The notes under the pieces: model-generated | What the model was told of the DNA's origin: nothing | The model's database searches: none | The model's input: the letters and a program-made list of their open reading frames with translations, nothing else | Shown: piece by piece, positions 1 through 7,430 of the stretch | Layout of the letters: each line of letters opens with the position of its first letter | Numbering within the stretch: the first letter of the stretch is position 1 | Position numbers and translations under genes: made by a program | Assembly (NCBI RefSeq): GCF_014205795.1 | Contig: NZ_JACHCN010000014.1 | Coordinates: 1-64,000 of the forward strand | DNA length: 64,000 bases | Source: Rhodanobacter sp. MP7CTX1 | GTDB taxonomy: Bacteria; Pseudomonadota; Gammaproteobacteria; Xanthomonadales; Rhodanobacteraceae | Reading direction: 5' to 3'

Positions 1-64
1 AACGGTGGCTCAGGTGAATGTTTGGTCGCACAAACATCTTTACCTGAAGTCACCGTTCTTTTTT
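1..64 (+). terminator. Long hairpin with T-run at window edge
   Basis: Three nested complementary blocks can be read: AACGGTG with CACCGTT, TCAGGT with ACCTGA, and ATGTTTG with CAAACAT around a short loop. They are followed on the plus strand by CTTTTTT. This is the form of a Rho-independent terminator for a plus-strand gene or small RNA that lies left of the window. It is longer than a usual terminator stem, so the 3' end of a structured RNA is an alternative. A smaller hairpin, CTTC-CGC-GAAG followed by eight T, lies just downstream at about 90-110. Confidence 0.55.
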
Positions 65-150
65 ATCCGGGCTCCCCGGACTTCCGCGAAGAACCTTTTT
101 TTTGCTCGATCTCAGCATGCGTATGCCGTGTATGCGACTTGGCTAAAGCC

Positions 151-2001
151 TCAACGCGCGCTCGTGGGTTGGGCAATGCCTTTGGCGACTGCCTCATCCA
201 GCAATTGATCCATCTGCTGATTCGCCCTTTCCGACGTGAGCCGCATGCGCCCGGACAACGCCTTCTGTTGCTTGCCGAGCTCGGCCTGCTGTTTGCCGAG
301 CTCGACCTGTTGCTGACGCAGGACATCCTCTCGCCGGCGGAATTCGTCACGCGACGCCTGTTGGGCCAGTCGCGCTTCCTGCGCCGCCGCGCGCGCGTCC
401 TGATTGGGTTGTGCCACCAGCTGTGCGTCGAGCATGGCCTCACGGGCAGCCATCTGCCCCTGCTGCGCCCCGAGTTCACCTTGCCGCGCACCAAGCGCAC
501 CCTGCTTGCCGCCTAGCCGACCTTGTTGTGCACCGAGTTCACCCTGCTGCCGGGCAAGCTCTGTGATGGGTGCATAGGTGGCCTTGGCATGCTCGATGTA
601 GCTCGCATCACGAATCATGTAGGCCTTGTCGCCACGACGAAACCACAGCACGGGTCCTTTGCCCTGGTGCAGCTGTTTTGCTACATCGAGATCGTTGTCG
701 TTGCCGCTGATCATCACCGTATCGCCTTCGATCATCACAAACCCGCGGCCGGCATTCGCGTGGATGTCGACGTCGATATGGTTCGCATTGAAGCCGAGGT
801 CAGGGGGGGGAGCCGGCGGCGGAGGCGGTGCCGGAGGTACAGGCGGCAGCGGTGGAACGGAGCGATTGTGGGGAGCAGGAGGAATCGGCGGCGTTGGCGC
901 AGCGGCTGGTACTTGCTCGCCGGAGTCGGATTGCGTCATGCCCTGGGTCTGGTTCGGGCCCGCCGCAGTGACGCGGTAGGGGAGAACACCCGCGATGGCG
1001 ACCAGCACCACCAGTAGCCAGCCGCGCGCGCGCGGCCTCGTATCGTTGACGGTTTGCTGCAACATGGTCAATCGCCTTTTCAGGTTCTGGAACGTGGGAG
1101 AGGCTCCGGCCAGGCCGGCATGCATGGGGTGGGCCACGCCGAGGCGCAGCAACAGGCGGCCATAGGTCTGTGGTGCGGCGCGATGCTGCTGCAGCACCTG
1201 TGCATCGCAGGCGGCTTCGCGATTGAGCGCGTACTCGCGCATCGCCCACGCCACCAGCGGGTGAAAGAAAAACAGCCGCTGTGCCATCGCCGGTATCCAC
1301 ACCAGCCACAGGTCGCCGCGACGCAGATGGGCCAGTTCGTGGGCGAGTGCCATCGCCGATTCCTCGGGCGTCAGCAGCTGGCTGGCGGGCAGCAGCACGA
1401 TAGGTCGCCACAGGCCAGCGACCTGCGGCGACGCAATCGCGAGCGACATGCGCAGCTGTGGACAGCGACGTAAACCCAGTGCCCGAGCCTGTTGCGCACA
1501 TAGCGACTGCAGCGTTTCGTCATGCAACGGCAAGGACCCGCGCAACACAGTGCGGGCCCATAGCCATTGGCGGGCGACCAGCAACAGTTGCACGAGCAGG
1601 CCAGCGAGCCACACCGCCAGCAGCAGACGCTGCCAATGGAACGAGTGGGTTGTCGTCGACGCGATGGGCGTTGCCGAAGAAGGTGATGCTGCGGCGAGTT
1701 CCGATGGCGCCATCGGTTCGGACAGCGGTGTTGTCGCGGTGCTACGCAGATCCGCCGACGCCGCTATGGCGAGGTCATGCGATGGCGTCGACAGCAGCGG
1801 CAGCCGTACCGGCGTGCTGGCTATCAGCCCCACCAGCAACTGTGCGGCGAGCAGCCACCACAGCATGCAGCGGATCGCCGGCGACAATCGCGGCATCCAG
1901 CGGCCTAGCAGCCACAGGGCGCCGATCAACAAGGTGGCCTGCGCACAGGTCCAGGCAAGGCGGACGAGCAGGGTATCGGCGAGCATGTCGATGGCGTTCA
2001 T
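151..2001 (-). CDS. BlaR1-like M56 family metallopeptidase
   Basis: Membrane zinc peptidase of the BlaR1/MecR1 type, expected to relay an envelope signal by inactivating the BlaI-type repressor encoded just upstream. The N-terminal 150 residues hold several hydrophobic segments, and the zinc site HELAH is at about 221-225. A further membrane segment near 315-335 is followed by a proline-rich stretch and a Gln/Gly/Leu-rich tail with 7-residue repeats (QQGELGA type). No penicillin-binding sensor domain is present. The start at 2001 is chosen because AAGGAG lies 7 bases upstream; that Shine-Dalgarno sequence overlaps the end of the repressor gene, so the two genes are probably translationally coupled. 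A run of eight C (coding strand) lies at 803-810. The family assignment is firm; the inducing signal is unknown. Confidence 0.85.
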   Translation of the reverse strand: MNAIDMLADTLLVRLAWTCAQATLLIGALWLLGRWMPRLSPAIRCMLWWLLAAQLLVGLIASTPVRLPLLSTPSHDLAIAASADLRSTATTPLSEPMAPSELAAASPSSATPIASTTTHSFHWQRLLLAVWLAGLLVQLLLVARQWLWARTVLRGSLPLHDETLQSLCAQQARALGLRRCPQLRMSLAIASPQVAGLWRPIVLLPASQLLTPEESAMALAHELAHLRRGDLWLVWIPAMAQRLFFFHPLVAWAMREYALNREAACDAQVLQQHRAAPQTYGRLLLRLGVAHPMHAGLAGASPTFQNLKRRLTMLQQTVNDTRPRARGWLLVVLVAIAGVLPYRVTAAGPNQTQGMTQSDSGEQVPAAAPTPPIPPAPHNRSVPPLPPVPPAPPPPPAPPPDLGFNANHIDVDIHANAGRGFVMIEGDTVMISGNDNDLDVAKQLHQGKGPVLWFRRGDKAYMIRDASYIEHAKATYAPITELARQQGELGAQQGRLGGKQGALGARQGELGAQQGQMAAREAMLDAQLVAQPNQDARAAAQEARLAQQASRDEFRRREDVLRQQQVELGKQQAELGKQQKALSGRMRLTSERANQQMDQLLDEAVAKGIAQPTSAR

Positions 2002-2002
2002 C

Positions 2003-2389
2003 TCAGGGCTCCTTGCGCTTGGATTGCAGCTGCACCACCAGCGCCTCAAGTTCGGCCAGCTCGGTATCGCTGACCTTGGCGCGCTCGGACATCCAGGCCA
2101 CGAACGGGGACACCGAACCGCTCAGCGTCTTCTCGACAAAGCTGCCGACCGCGCTGCGCATCGCCTCGCCAGGACCGGTGGCCGTGCTGTAGCGATACAT
2201 TCCCTTGAGCTGACGGCGCTTGAGATAGCCCTTGCTACGCAAGCGCTCCATCATCGTCAGCACCGTCGACCGTGCCAGCCCACGCGGCTCGCCAAATCCA
2301 GCGGCCACTTCACCCACTGAGGCGCTTTGGTGGTCAGACAAGTAATGCAGGAGCCCCAGCTCCTGGTCGCCGATGGTTGGCTTGGACAT
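2003..2389 (-). CDS. BlaI/MecI/CopY family transcriptional repressor
   Basis: A 128-residue winged-helix repressor of the BlaI/MecI family. The N-terminal 75 residues form the DNA-binding domain (GLARSTVLTMMERLRSKGYL is the recognition region) and the C-terminal part is the dimerisation and cleavage region. It is first in a two-gene operon with the M56 peptidase, from which it is separated by one base. Two TGTAGT-type operators lie immediately upstream, so autorepression is likely. In the known family paradigm the partner peptidase triggers cleavage of the repressor. No beta-lactamase gene is visible nearby, so the regulon may be something other than antibiotic resistance. Confidence 0.88.
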   Translation of the reverse strand: MSKPTIGDQELGLLHYLSDHQSASVGEVAAGFGEPRGLARSTVLTMMERLRSKGYLKRRQLKGMYRYSTATGPGEAMRSAVGSFVEKTLSGSVSPFVAWMSERAKVSDTELAELEALVVQLQSKRKEP

Positions 2390-2406
2390 GTTCGCGGCAC
2401 TTCGTG

Positions 2407-2452
2407 ACTACAAGTGTAGTTAAAGCTACGCCTTGGCGACACGTGTAGTCAA
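2407..2452 (-). promoter_or_regulatory. blaI promoter with two operators
   Basis: A perfect inverted repeat, ACTACA-AG-TGTAGT, occupies 2407-2420, and an imperfect copy, GCGACA-CG-TGTAGT, lies about 29 bp away (centre near 2442). Read on the minus strand, TTGACT (2447-2452) and TAGCTT (2423-2428) form a -35/-10 pair with an 18-base spacer. One operator overlaps the -35 region and the other sits just downstream of the -10. TACA/TGTA dyads are the known operator form of the BlaI/MecI family. Binding itself is inferred. Confidence 0.7.
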
Positions 2453-2475
2453 TAGGCCATGCGACCGAAGCTCTG

Positions 2476-2507
2476 GTAGGTCGGGGTGAGCAAAGCGATG
2501 CCCAACA
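2476..2507 (+). repeat. REP family A, single unit upstream of RAYT
   Basis: GTAGGTCGGGGTGAGCAAAG followed by CGATGCCCAACA is a slightly diverged single copy of the palindrome unit found as inverted pairs at 11606-11684 and 13560-13636. It lies directly before the RAYT pseudogene, as is usual for REP-associated tyrosine transposases. Confidence 0.8.
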
Positions 2508-2527
2508 TCACGTCACGGATGACTGCC

Positions 2528-3118
2528 ATGCGTTACCGAAGAGCCCATGTTTCCGGCGGGACATTCTTCTTCACCGTTAACCTGGATGACCGTTCCAGCG
2601 GCCTGCTCGTCGAGCACATCGACGCGCTTCGCCATGCGGTGCGCGCGGTCAAACAACGACATGCGTTTCAGATTGACGCGTGGGTCGTCTTGCCCGATCA
2701 CATGCACGCGGTTTGGACGCTGCCGCCTGGCGACGCAGATTTCTCCACCCGCTGGATGCTGATCAAGGCTGGTTTTTCGCGCGCCATCGGATGAGGCGAG
2801 CGCATTCGCCGCTCAAGAGTGAGTAACGGCGAGCGCGGCATCTGGCAGCGGCGGTTCTGGGAGCATCAGATCAATGACGAAGCCGATCTCGCCAACCATG
2901 TTGATTACGTGCACATCAATCCGGTGAAGCACGGTCATTCCGCACGAGCGAGCGATTGGCCTTATTCGTCCATCCACCGGTATATCCGACAGGGTCATCT
3001 CAATGCAGATTGGGCGTGTGATGTTCTTGCGTTGCGATCTGGTGGCGAGCGATGCCCAACATCCCGTAGCCGTCAAAACGCCATGTCGAACGCCACCTCT
3101 CCCTGCACGCCGACCTGA
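2528..3118 (+). pseudogene. REP-associated tyrosine transposase (RAYT), nonsense-interrupted
   Basis: A Y1/HUH single-strand transposase of the RAYT family, which acts on REP palindromes. The N-terminal part has the HUH pair in DHMHAVW. The C-terminal part has GERGIWQRRFWEH and the catalytic tyrosine region HVDYVHINPVKHG. Both parts are in the same reading frame and are separated by one TGA at 2792-2794; the spacing fits family members without a gap, so this is a single nonsense change and not a frameshift. A CGA-to-TGA transition would explain it. The start at 2528 gives MRYRRAHVSGG. An ATG at 2486 lies inside the upstream REP unit and is less likely. The 3' end overlaps the end of nrdB on the other strand. 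Two unlinked fragments are unlikely to be functional. Confidence 0.85.
3041..3063 (+). repeat. Degenerate REP family A unit after RAYT
   Basis: GGTGGCGAGCGATGCCCAAC followed by ATC retains the core AGCGATGCCCAACATC of the family A palindrome in the same orientation as the upstream unit at 2476-2507. The transposase gene is therefore bracketed by two directly oriented REP-like units. Confidence 0.5.
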
Positions 3119-4098
3119 TATGCCGACACGCGGCGTTCGAAGAAGTTGGTGACTTCCTGCACGTCCTGCAGGTCCATGAAGTCGAACGGATTCCTGACGC
3201 CGTATTTTTTCGGCATGTCGAGCTGGGCCAGACGCTGGTCGGCGCAGTATTCGAGGTACTGGCGCATGTCCTTCACCGACAGGCCAACCACGCCGCCGGA
3301 AAGCACGTCCTCGGCAAACAGGGTTTCACAGGCGATCGCATCCTCCATCATCTGTTCGACTTGTACGCGCATGGCGTCGTCAAACAGTTCCGGTTCCTGC
3401 TCGCGCACGGTACGCACCACCTCGAACGCGAACGCCATGTGGCCGCTCTCGTCGCGAAACACCCAGTTGGTACCCGCCGCCAGGCCGTGCAGCAGTCCGC
3501 GTGAGCGCAGGTAATAGACGTAGGCGAACGCGGCGTAGAAGAACAGGCCTTCGATGCACGCAGCGAAACAGATCAGGTTGAGCAGGAACTGCCGCCGCTG
3601 TTCGCGCGTCTCCAGTCGGCGCAGGTTTTGCACCGAGTCGATCCACTTGAAGCAGAACTCGCCCTTGGCGCGTATCGAGGGGATGCTCTCGATCGCCGCG
3701 AACGCCTTGTTGCGTTCGGTGGGATCGGGAATATAGGTGTCAAGCAATGTGAGGTAGAACTGCACGTGCAGCGCTTCCTCGTACAGCTGGCGCGATAGAT
3801 ACATACGCGCCTCGGGTGCGTTGATGTGCTGATACAAATTCAGCACAAGGTTGTTCGACACGATGGTGTCGCCGGTGGCAAAAAAAGCCACCAGCCGATG
3901 AATCAGATGGCGATCGGCGACGGACATCTTCGACGTGAGATCGCCGATGTCCATCGAGAAATCGACTTCCTCCACCGTCCATGTATTGCGAATCGCCGCG
4001 CGATACATCTCGTAGAAACCGGGATAGCGCATTGGGCGCAGGGTGAGCTCGAAACCGGGATCGAGGATGTGCGCGTTGCGGGCAGATTCGGTGGACAT
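3073..4098 (-). CDS. nrdB: Ribonucleotide reductase class Ia, beta subunit
   Basis: The radical-generating R2 subunit that oxidises the active-site cysteine of NrdA for reduction of ribonucleoside diphosphates. All six iron ligands of the family can be matched: D77 (ATGD), E108 and H111 (EEALH), E183 (CIEG), and E217 and H220 (RDESGH). The radical tyrosine is Y115 in HVQFY, so this is not a tyrosine-less class Ic enzyme. The length of 341 residues is usual. The gene lies 241 bp downstream of nrdA, a gap filled with palindromic repeats, and should share the B12-responsive leader of nrdA unless it has its own promoter. Its 3' end overlaps the tail of the RAYT pseudogene. Confidence 0.96.
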   Translation of the reverse strand: MSTESARNAHILDPGFELTLRPMRYPGFYEMYRAAIRNTWTVEEVDFSMDIGDLTSKMSVADRHLIHRLVAFFATGDTIVSNNLVLNLYQHINAPEARMYLSRQLYEEALHVQFYLTLLDTYIPDPTERNKAFAAIESIPSIRAKGEFCFKWIDSVQNLRRLETREQRRQFLLNLICFAACIEGLFFYAAFAYVYYLRSRGLLHGLAAGTNWVFRDESGHMAFAFEVVRTVREQEPELFDDAMRVQVEQMMEDAIACETLFAEDVLSGGVVGLSVKDMRQYLEYCADQRLAQLDMPKKYGVRNPFDFMDLQDVQEVTNFFERRVSAYQVGVQGEVAFDMAF

Positions 4099-4121
4099 GG
4101 GTTACCTCAAAATGGATTTGT

Positions 4122-4300
4122 GTAGGAGCGCACCGTGTGCGCGAAAAGGCTCGCCTCGGTGCTCACTGCTCCCTCCCCTGCTTGCCCCAAAAAAGGGACT
4201 ATCTTCGGGCCGCAGGGGAGGGCCGGGACAGGCTGCTTTTGACTTTCCGCAAGCTCGGGCAACCCCCTCCCAGCCTCCCCCTGCCGAGCAGGGGGGGGGG
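4122..4300. repeat. Mixed palindromic repeats between nrdA and nrdB
   Basis: The nrdA-nrdB spacer holds a half unit of REP family C (TGTAGGAGCGCACCGTGTGC at about 4123-4142). It also holds family D material, in which CTCCCTCCCCTGC near 4169 is answered by GCAGGGGAGGG near 4213-4225 with a second GC-rich stem after it. The block ends in a run of ten G at 4291-4300. Similar family D sequence is seen at 41728-41800. These elements may attenuate transcription or protect the upstream mRNA. Confidence 0.6.
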
Positions 4301-4339
4301 CGCGAAGCGAGCCTTCCGCGCTCATGGAGCAAAGCAGGC

Positions 4340-6871
4340 TTACTGACAGGCCTCGCAGTACTCGGGATTTTCCAGCGAGCAGAACACCGCGGCATTGGCT
4401 TGCGCCTGATCCACGACCAGCACGGTCCGCTCCGCCGTCACCGTCGTCTTGGTGATCTTCGTCGCCGGGCGTGAGCGCAAGTAATAGGTCGTCTTGATGC
4501 CGGCCTTCCACGCGTACATGTACATCGAACTCAATTGGCCGATGTTCGGGTTTTCCATGAACAGGTTCAGCGATTGGCTCTGATCGATATAGGCGCCACG
4601 TGCGGCACCGAGTTCGATCAGTGCTTTCTGTGGCAGTTCCCATACCGTGCGGTAGATCGTGCGCAGGCGTTCCGGGATCGCCGCGATGCCCTGGATCGAA
4701 CCCTCGGCGAGCTTGATCGCATCACGTATCTCGGACGTCCACAGGCCGAGTGACTTCAGCTCTTCGGCGAGATAACGATTCACTTGCAGGAAATCGCCGG
4801 ACAACGTCTCGCGCTTGAACAGGTTGCTGACCTGCGGCTCGATGCACTCGTAGCAGCCGGCGATCGAGGCAATCGTCGCGGTCGGCGCAATCGCGATCAG
4901 CAGCGAGTTGCGCAGGCCGTGCTGTTTGATGCGCTCACGCAGCGCGTCCCAGCGCGCGCCATCGTGTGGTGTAGCACTCGGCCAATAGTCGAACTGCAGT
5001 TCACCGTTCGCTGCACGGCTCTCCTGAAAGCCCGGGTGCGGACCCTCTTGTTGGGCCAGCTCGGTAGACATAGTCAGCGCGTGGAAATAGATCTCCTCGG
5101 CGATACGTGTGGACAACGCCAACGCTTCGGTCGAGTCGAACGGCAGGCGTAGTTTAAAGAACACGTCTTGCATACCCATCACGCCAAGACCCACCGGGCG
5201 CCACTTCATGTTCGCGGTGCGGGCGGTGTCGATCGGATAGAAGTTGAGATCGATCACCCGGTTGAGCTGACGCACGGCAGTGCGCACGGTCGAAGCAAGC
5301 TGTTCGAAGTCGAACACGCTGCCTCCATCGGCGGCGCGCACAACATGTCGCGCAAGATTCACCGAGCCGAGATTGCATACCGCCGTCTCGGTGGCTGAGC
5401 TCACCTCGAGAATCTCGGTGCACAGGTTGGACAGGTGGATCACGTTGTCGGGATGCGCGGTCTGATTGCTGGTGGCGTTGCAGCGATCCTTGAACGTCAT
5501 CCAACCGTTGCCGGTCTGCGCCAGCGTGCGCATCATGCGTGCGTAAAGTTCGCGCGCCTTGACTGTCTTTACCGCCAGGTGTTCGGCTTCGGCCTTGATG
5601 TAAGCCTCGTCGAACGTCGCGCCCCAGCTGTCGACCAGATGCGGTACCACTTTCGGATCGAACAGCGACCAGTCGCCGTCGGCCTCCACGCGGCGCATGA
5701 ATTCGTCGGGGATCCAGTTTGCGATGTTGAGGTTATGCGCACGGCGCGCATCGTCGCCGGTGTTGTCGCGCAGCTCCAGAAAATCTTCGATGTCGGCGTG
5801 CCACGATTCCAGATACACACAGGCCGCGCCCTTGCGCTTGCCGCCCTGGTTCACTGCGGCGACTGACGCGTCCAGCGTCTTCAGCCATGGCAACAGGCCG
5901 TTGGAATGACCGTTGGTGCCGCGGATCAGCGAGCCGCGCGAGCGCACCCGTGAGTAGGCCAGGCCGATGCCGCCGGCAAACTTGCTGAGCTTGGCGACAT
6001 CCGCATATTTGTCGTAGATCGACTCCAGCGAATCGGTCGGCGAGTCGAGCAGGTAGCACGAGCTCAGCTGCTCATGGCGGGTGCCGGCATTGAACAAGGT
6101 TGGCGAGCTGGCGATGTATTCCAGCGACGACAGCAGTCGATAGAGTTCAAGCGTTTCACCGATCTCGTTACCGCCGAGCGCGCAGGCAATGCGCATGAAG
6201 AAATACTGCGGGGTCTCGATCACCAGGCGCTGTTGCGGGTGCCGCAGCAGATAGCGGTCGTATACCGTGCGCAGGCCGAAATATTCGAAGCGGCGATTGG
6301 CGAGCGTATCGATCGCATCGTTCAACTTGCGCGCGTTCGCAGCGACGAAATCGCGCAGGCGATCGTTGAGGATGCCGATCTCCGCACCACGCGCGATCGA
6401 TTGCGAGAAACTCTGGATCTCCTGGCCGCTCACTTCCTTGTCGATGTACGCACCGAGCAGGCGCGCCGCGAGCTGGCCGTATTCGGGCTCCTCGGCGGTC
6501 AGTGCCGCGGCGGTGCGGATCGACAGTTGGTCCAGTTCCTGCGTTGTGGCGCCGTCGTACAGGCCGCCGATCGTCTTCAGCGCCACGCGCAACGGGTCGA
6601 CGCCGTGCAGGCCTTCGCCGCTGCGGGTCACCGCGCGCACGATCTTGTTGACGTCGACAATCTCCTGGCCGCCGTTGCGCTTGGTCACGCGCATCTGGCC
6701 CGGGTTGTGCGGTGGAGTCAGCGCAAAAGCGCTGTCGCCGGTTGTGGTGGATTGTGTCGTCATGGGGTGGGCATCGGACAGGGACGTCGTCATAGGTTCG
6801 GCATGGAAAATCGCGGGTGAATCCGTACGGGCGACGATGCGCTCGCGTGCAGCGGTATCGGCAGGTTGCAT
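4340..6871 (-). CDS. nrdA: Ribonucleotide reductase class Ia, alpha subunit
   Basis: The catalytic R1 subunit, which reduces ribonucleoside diphosphates to deoxy forms together with NrdB. An ATP-cone for allosteric activity control begins near residue 60 (MRVTKRNGGQEIVDVNKI). Active-site residues are visible: C272 (QLSSCYL), N482-C484-E486 (SNLCTEIL) and C499 (AVCNLGS). The radical-transfer tyrosine pair is in KTTYYLRS, and a C-terminal redox pair is in EYCEACQ. The start at 6871 is preferred because GGGAG lies 8 bases upstream; an in-frame ATG at 6889 has no ribosome site. The roughly 60 residues before the ATP-cone are low in complexity and unusual. The upstream leader of about 165 bases follows a cobalamin riboswitch. 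Confidence 0.95.
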   Translation of the reverse strand: MQPADTAARERIVARTDSPAIFHAEPMTTSLSDAHPMTTQSTTTGDSAFALTPPHNPGQMRVTKRNGGQEIVDVNKIVRAVTRSGEGLHGVDPLRVALKTIGGLYDGATTQELDQLSIRTAAALTAEEPEYGQLAARLLGAYIDKEVSGQEIQSFSQSIARGAEIGILNDRLRDFVAANARKLNDAIDTLANRRFEYFGLRTVYDRYLLRHPQQRLVIETPQYFFMRIACALGGNEIGETLELYRLLSSLEYIASSPTLFNAGTRHEQLSSCYLLDSPTDSLESIYDKYADVAKLSKFAGGIGLAYSRVRSRGSLIRGTNGHSNGLLPWLKTLDASVAAVNQGGKRKGAACVYLESWHADIEDFLELRDNTGDDARRAHNLNIANWIPDEFMRRVEADGDWSLFDPKVVPHLVDSWGATFDEAYIKAEAEHLAVKTVKARELYARMMRTLAQTGNGWMTFKDRCNATSNQTAHPDNVIHLSNLCTEILEVSSATETAVCNLGSVNLARHVVRAADGGSVFDFEQLASTVRTAVRQLNRVIDLNFYPIDTARTANMKWRPVGLGVMGMQDVFFKLRLPFDSTEALALSTRIAEEIYFHALTMSTELAQQEGPHPGFQESRAANGELQFDYWPSATPHDGARWDALRERIKQHGLRNSLLIAIAPTATIASIAGCYECIEPQVSNLFKRETLSGDFLQVNRYLAEELKSLGLWTSEIRDAIKLAEGSIQGIAAIPERLRTIYRTVWELPQKALIELGAARGAYIDQSQSLNLFMENPNIGQLSSMYMYAWKAGIKTTYYLRSRPATKITKTTVTAERTVLVVDQAQANAAVFCSLENPEYCEACQ

Positions 6872-7035
6872 GGCAGTGGCTCCCAGCATGGGTCGTCAAA
6901 CACCTGCTCCCGCGCGCAGGGCCTGAAGTGACGAATGCCGTGGAAAGTCACGGGACAGTCGCCCATCGGCGACCGTTCCGACGTGCTTCCCCACGGAAAC
7001 CGTCACTACTCACCAGGGCACGTTCACCCTGATGT

Positions 7036-7218
7036 GCCGGCAGGTCTTCGGACTTGCGGACGAGGATCTTTCGATCCGCCTACTTGCCCCCGCTTCCCAG
7101 CCGCTGAGGGCCAGTGCTTGTGGGAGCTTTCGTTTCCGCTTTACCGCTGCGGGGCAGTTCCGGATTCACACCGGATTCCCTTTTAAGCCCGACCGACGAT
7201 CGCGTCTGGACAGGCACC
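7036..7218 (-). ncRNA. Cobalamin riboswitch in the nrdA leader
   Basis: Read on the minus strand, the conserved blocks of the B12 element appear in order: GGTGCC at the 5' end, CTTAAAAGGGAATCCGGTG, GAATCCGGAACTGCCCCGC, CACTGG with GGGAAG, and near the 3' end AGTCCGAAGACCTGCCGGC. This is the full core, including the B12 box. The only gene downstream in this orientation is nrdA, 165 bases away. No clear T-tailed terminator lies between, so control of translation initiation or Rho-dependent termination is more likely. B12 riboswitches on class Ia nrdAB are known in Streptomyces, where they shut off the oxygen-dependent enzyme when a B12-dependent class II enzyme can work. Confidence 0.93.
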
Positions 7219-7223
7219 GACAG

Positions 7224-7271
7224 ACACAACATATCGGGTGCCCCTGGCACGGTCAACCCAACAACTTGTGG
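7224..7271 (-). promoter_or_regulatory. nrdA promoter with two NrdR-like boxes
   Basis: On the minus strand, TTGACC (plus 7251-7256) and TATGTT (plus 7228-7233) form a sigma-70 type promoter with a 17-base spacer. A start site just before the riboswitch would result. Two 16-base sites, ACACAACATATCGGGT at 7224-7239 and ACCCAACAACTTGTGG at 7256-7271, resemble the NrdR box (ACACwATATATwGTGT) with about 13 and 11-12 matching positions. Their starts are 32 bp apart, which fits the known three-turn spacing of NrdR box pairs. One covers the -10 and the other touches the -35. Repression by NrdR is inferred. Confidence 0.65.
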
Positions 7272-7430
7272 ACAAGTCGGGGGATAAGCCGCGCGGCACG
7301 AGGTGGGGCGGTGCGTCACGGGGCACCAAAAAATAGTTGCCGGAGTGGTTTCGTCGGTGGGCTGGTCTCGGAGCACGCTTGGGTGGTAGCCGCTATGCTT
7401 TCTTCACTGCGCGCTGGAGACCGTTGGTTG

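Noticed and set aside
800..1501. 233-residue open frame within the M56 peptidase gene
   Set aside because: It is an alternative frame of the same strand with no motifs, while the M56 frame carries the zinc site and membrane segments.
2792..2820. A frameshift in the RAYT gene
   Set aside because: Both halves are in the same frame and the spacing between conserved parts is normal, so a single stop codon is enough.
7032..7430. Open frame that would extend the acyl-CoA synthetase by about 130 residues
   Set aside because: It runs through the antisense strand of the cobalamin riboswitch and the nrdA promoter and has no resemblance to the family.
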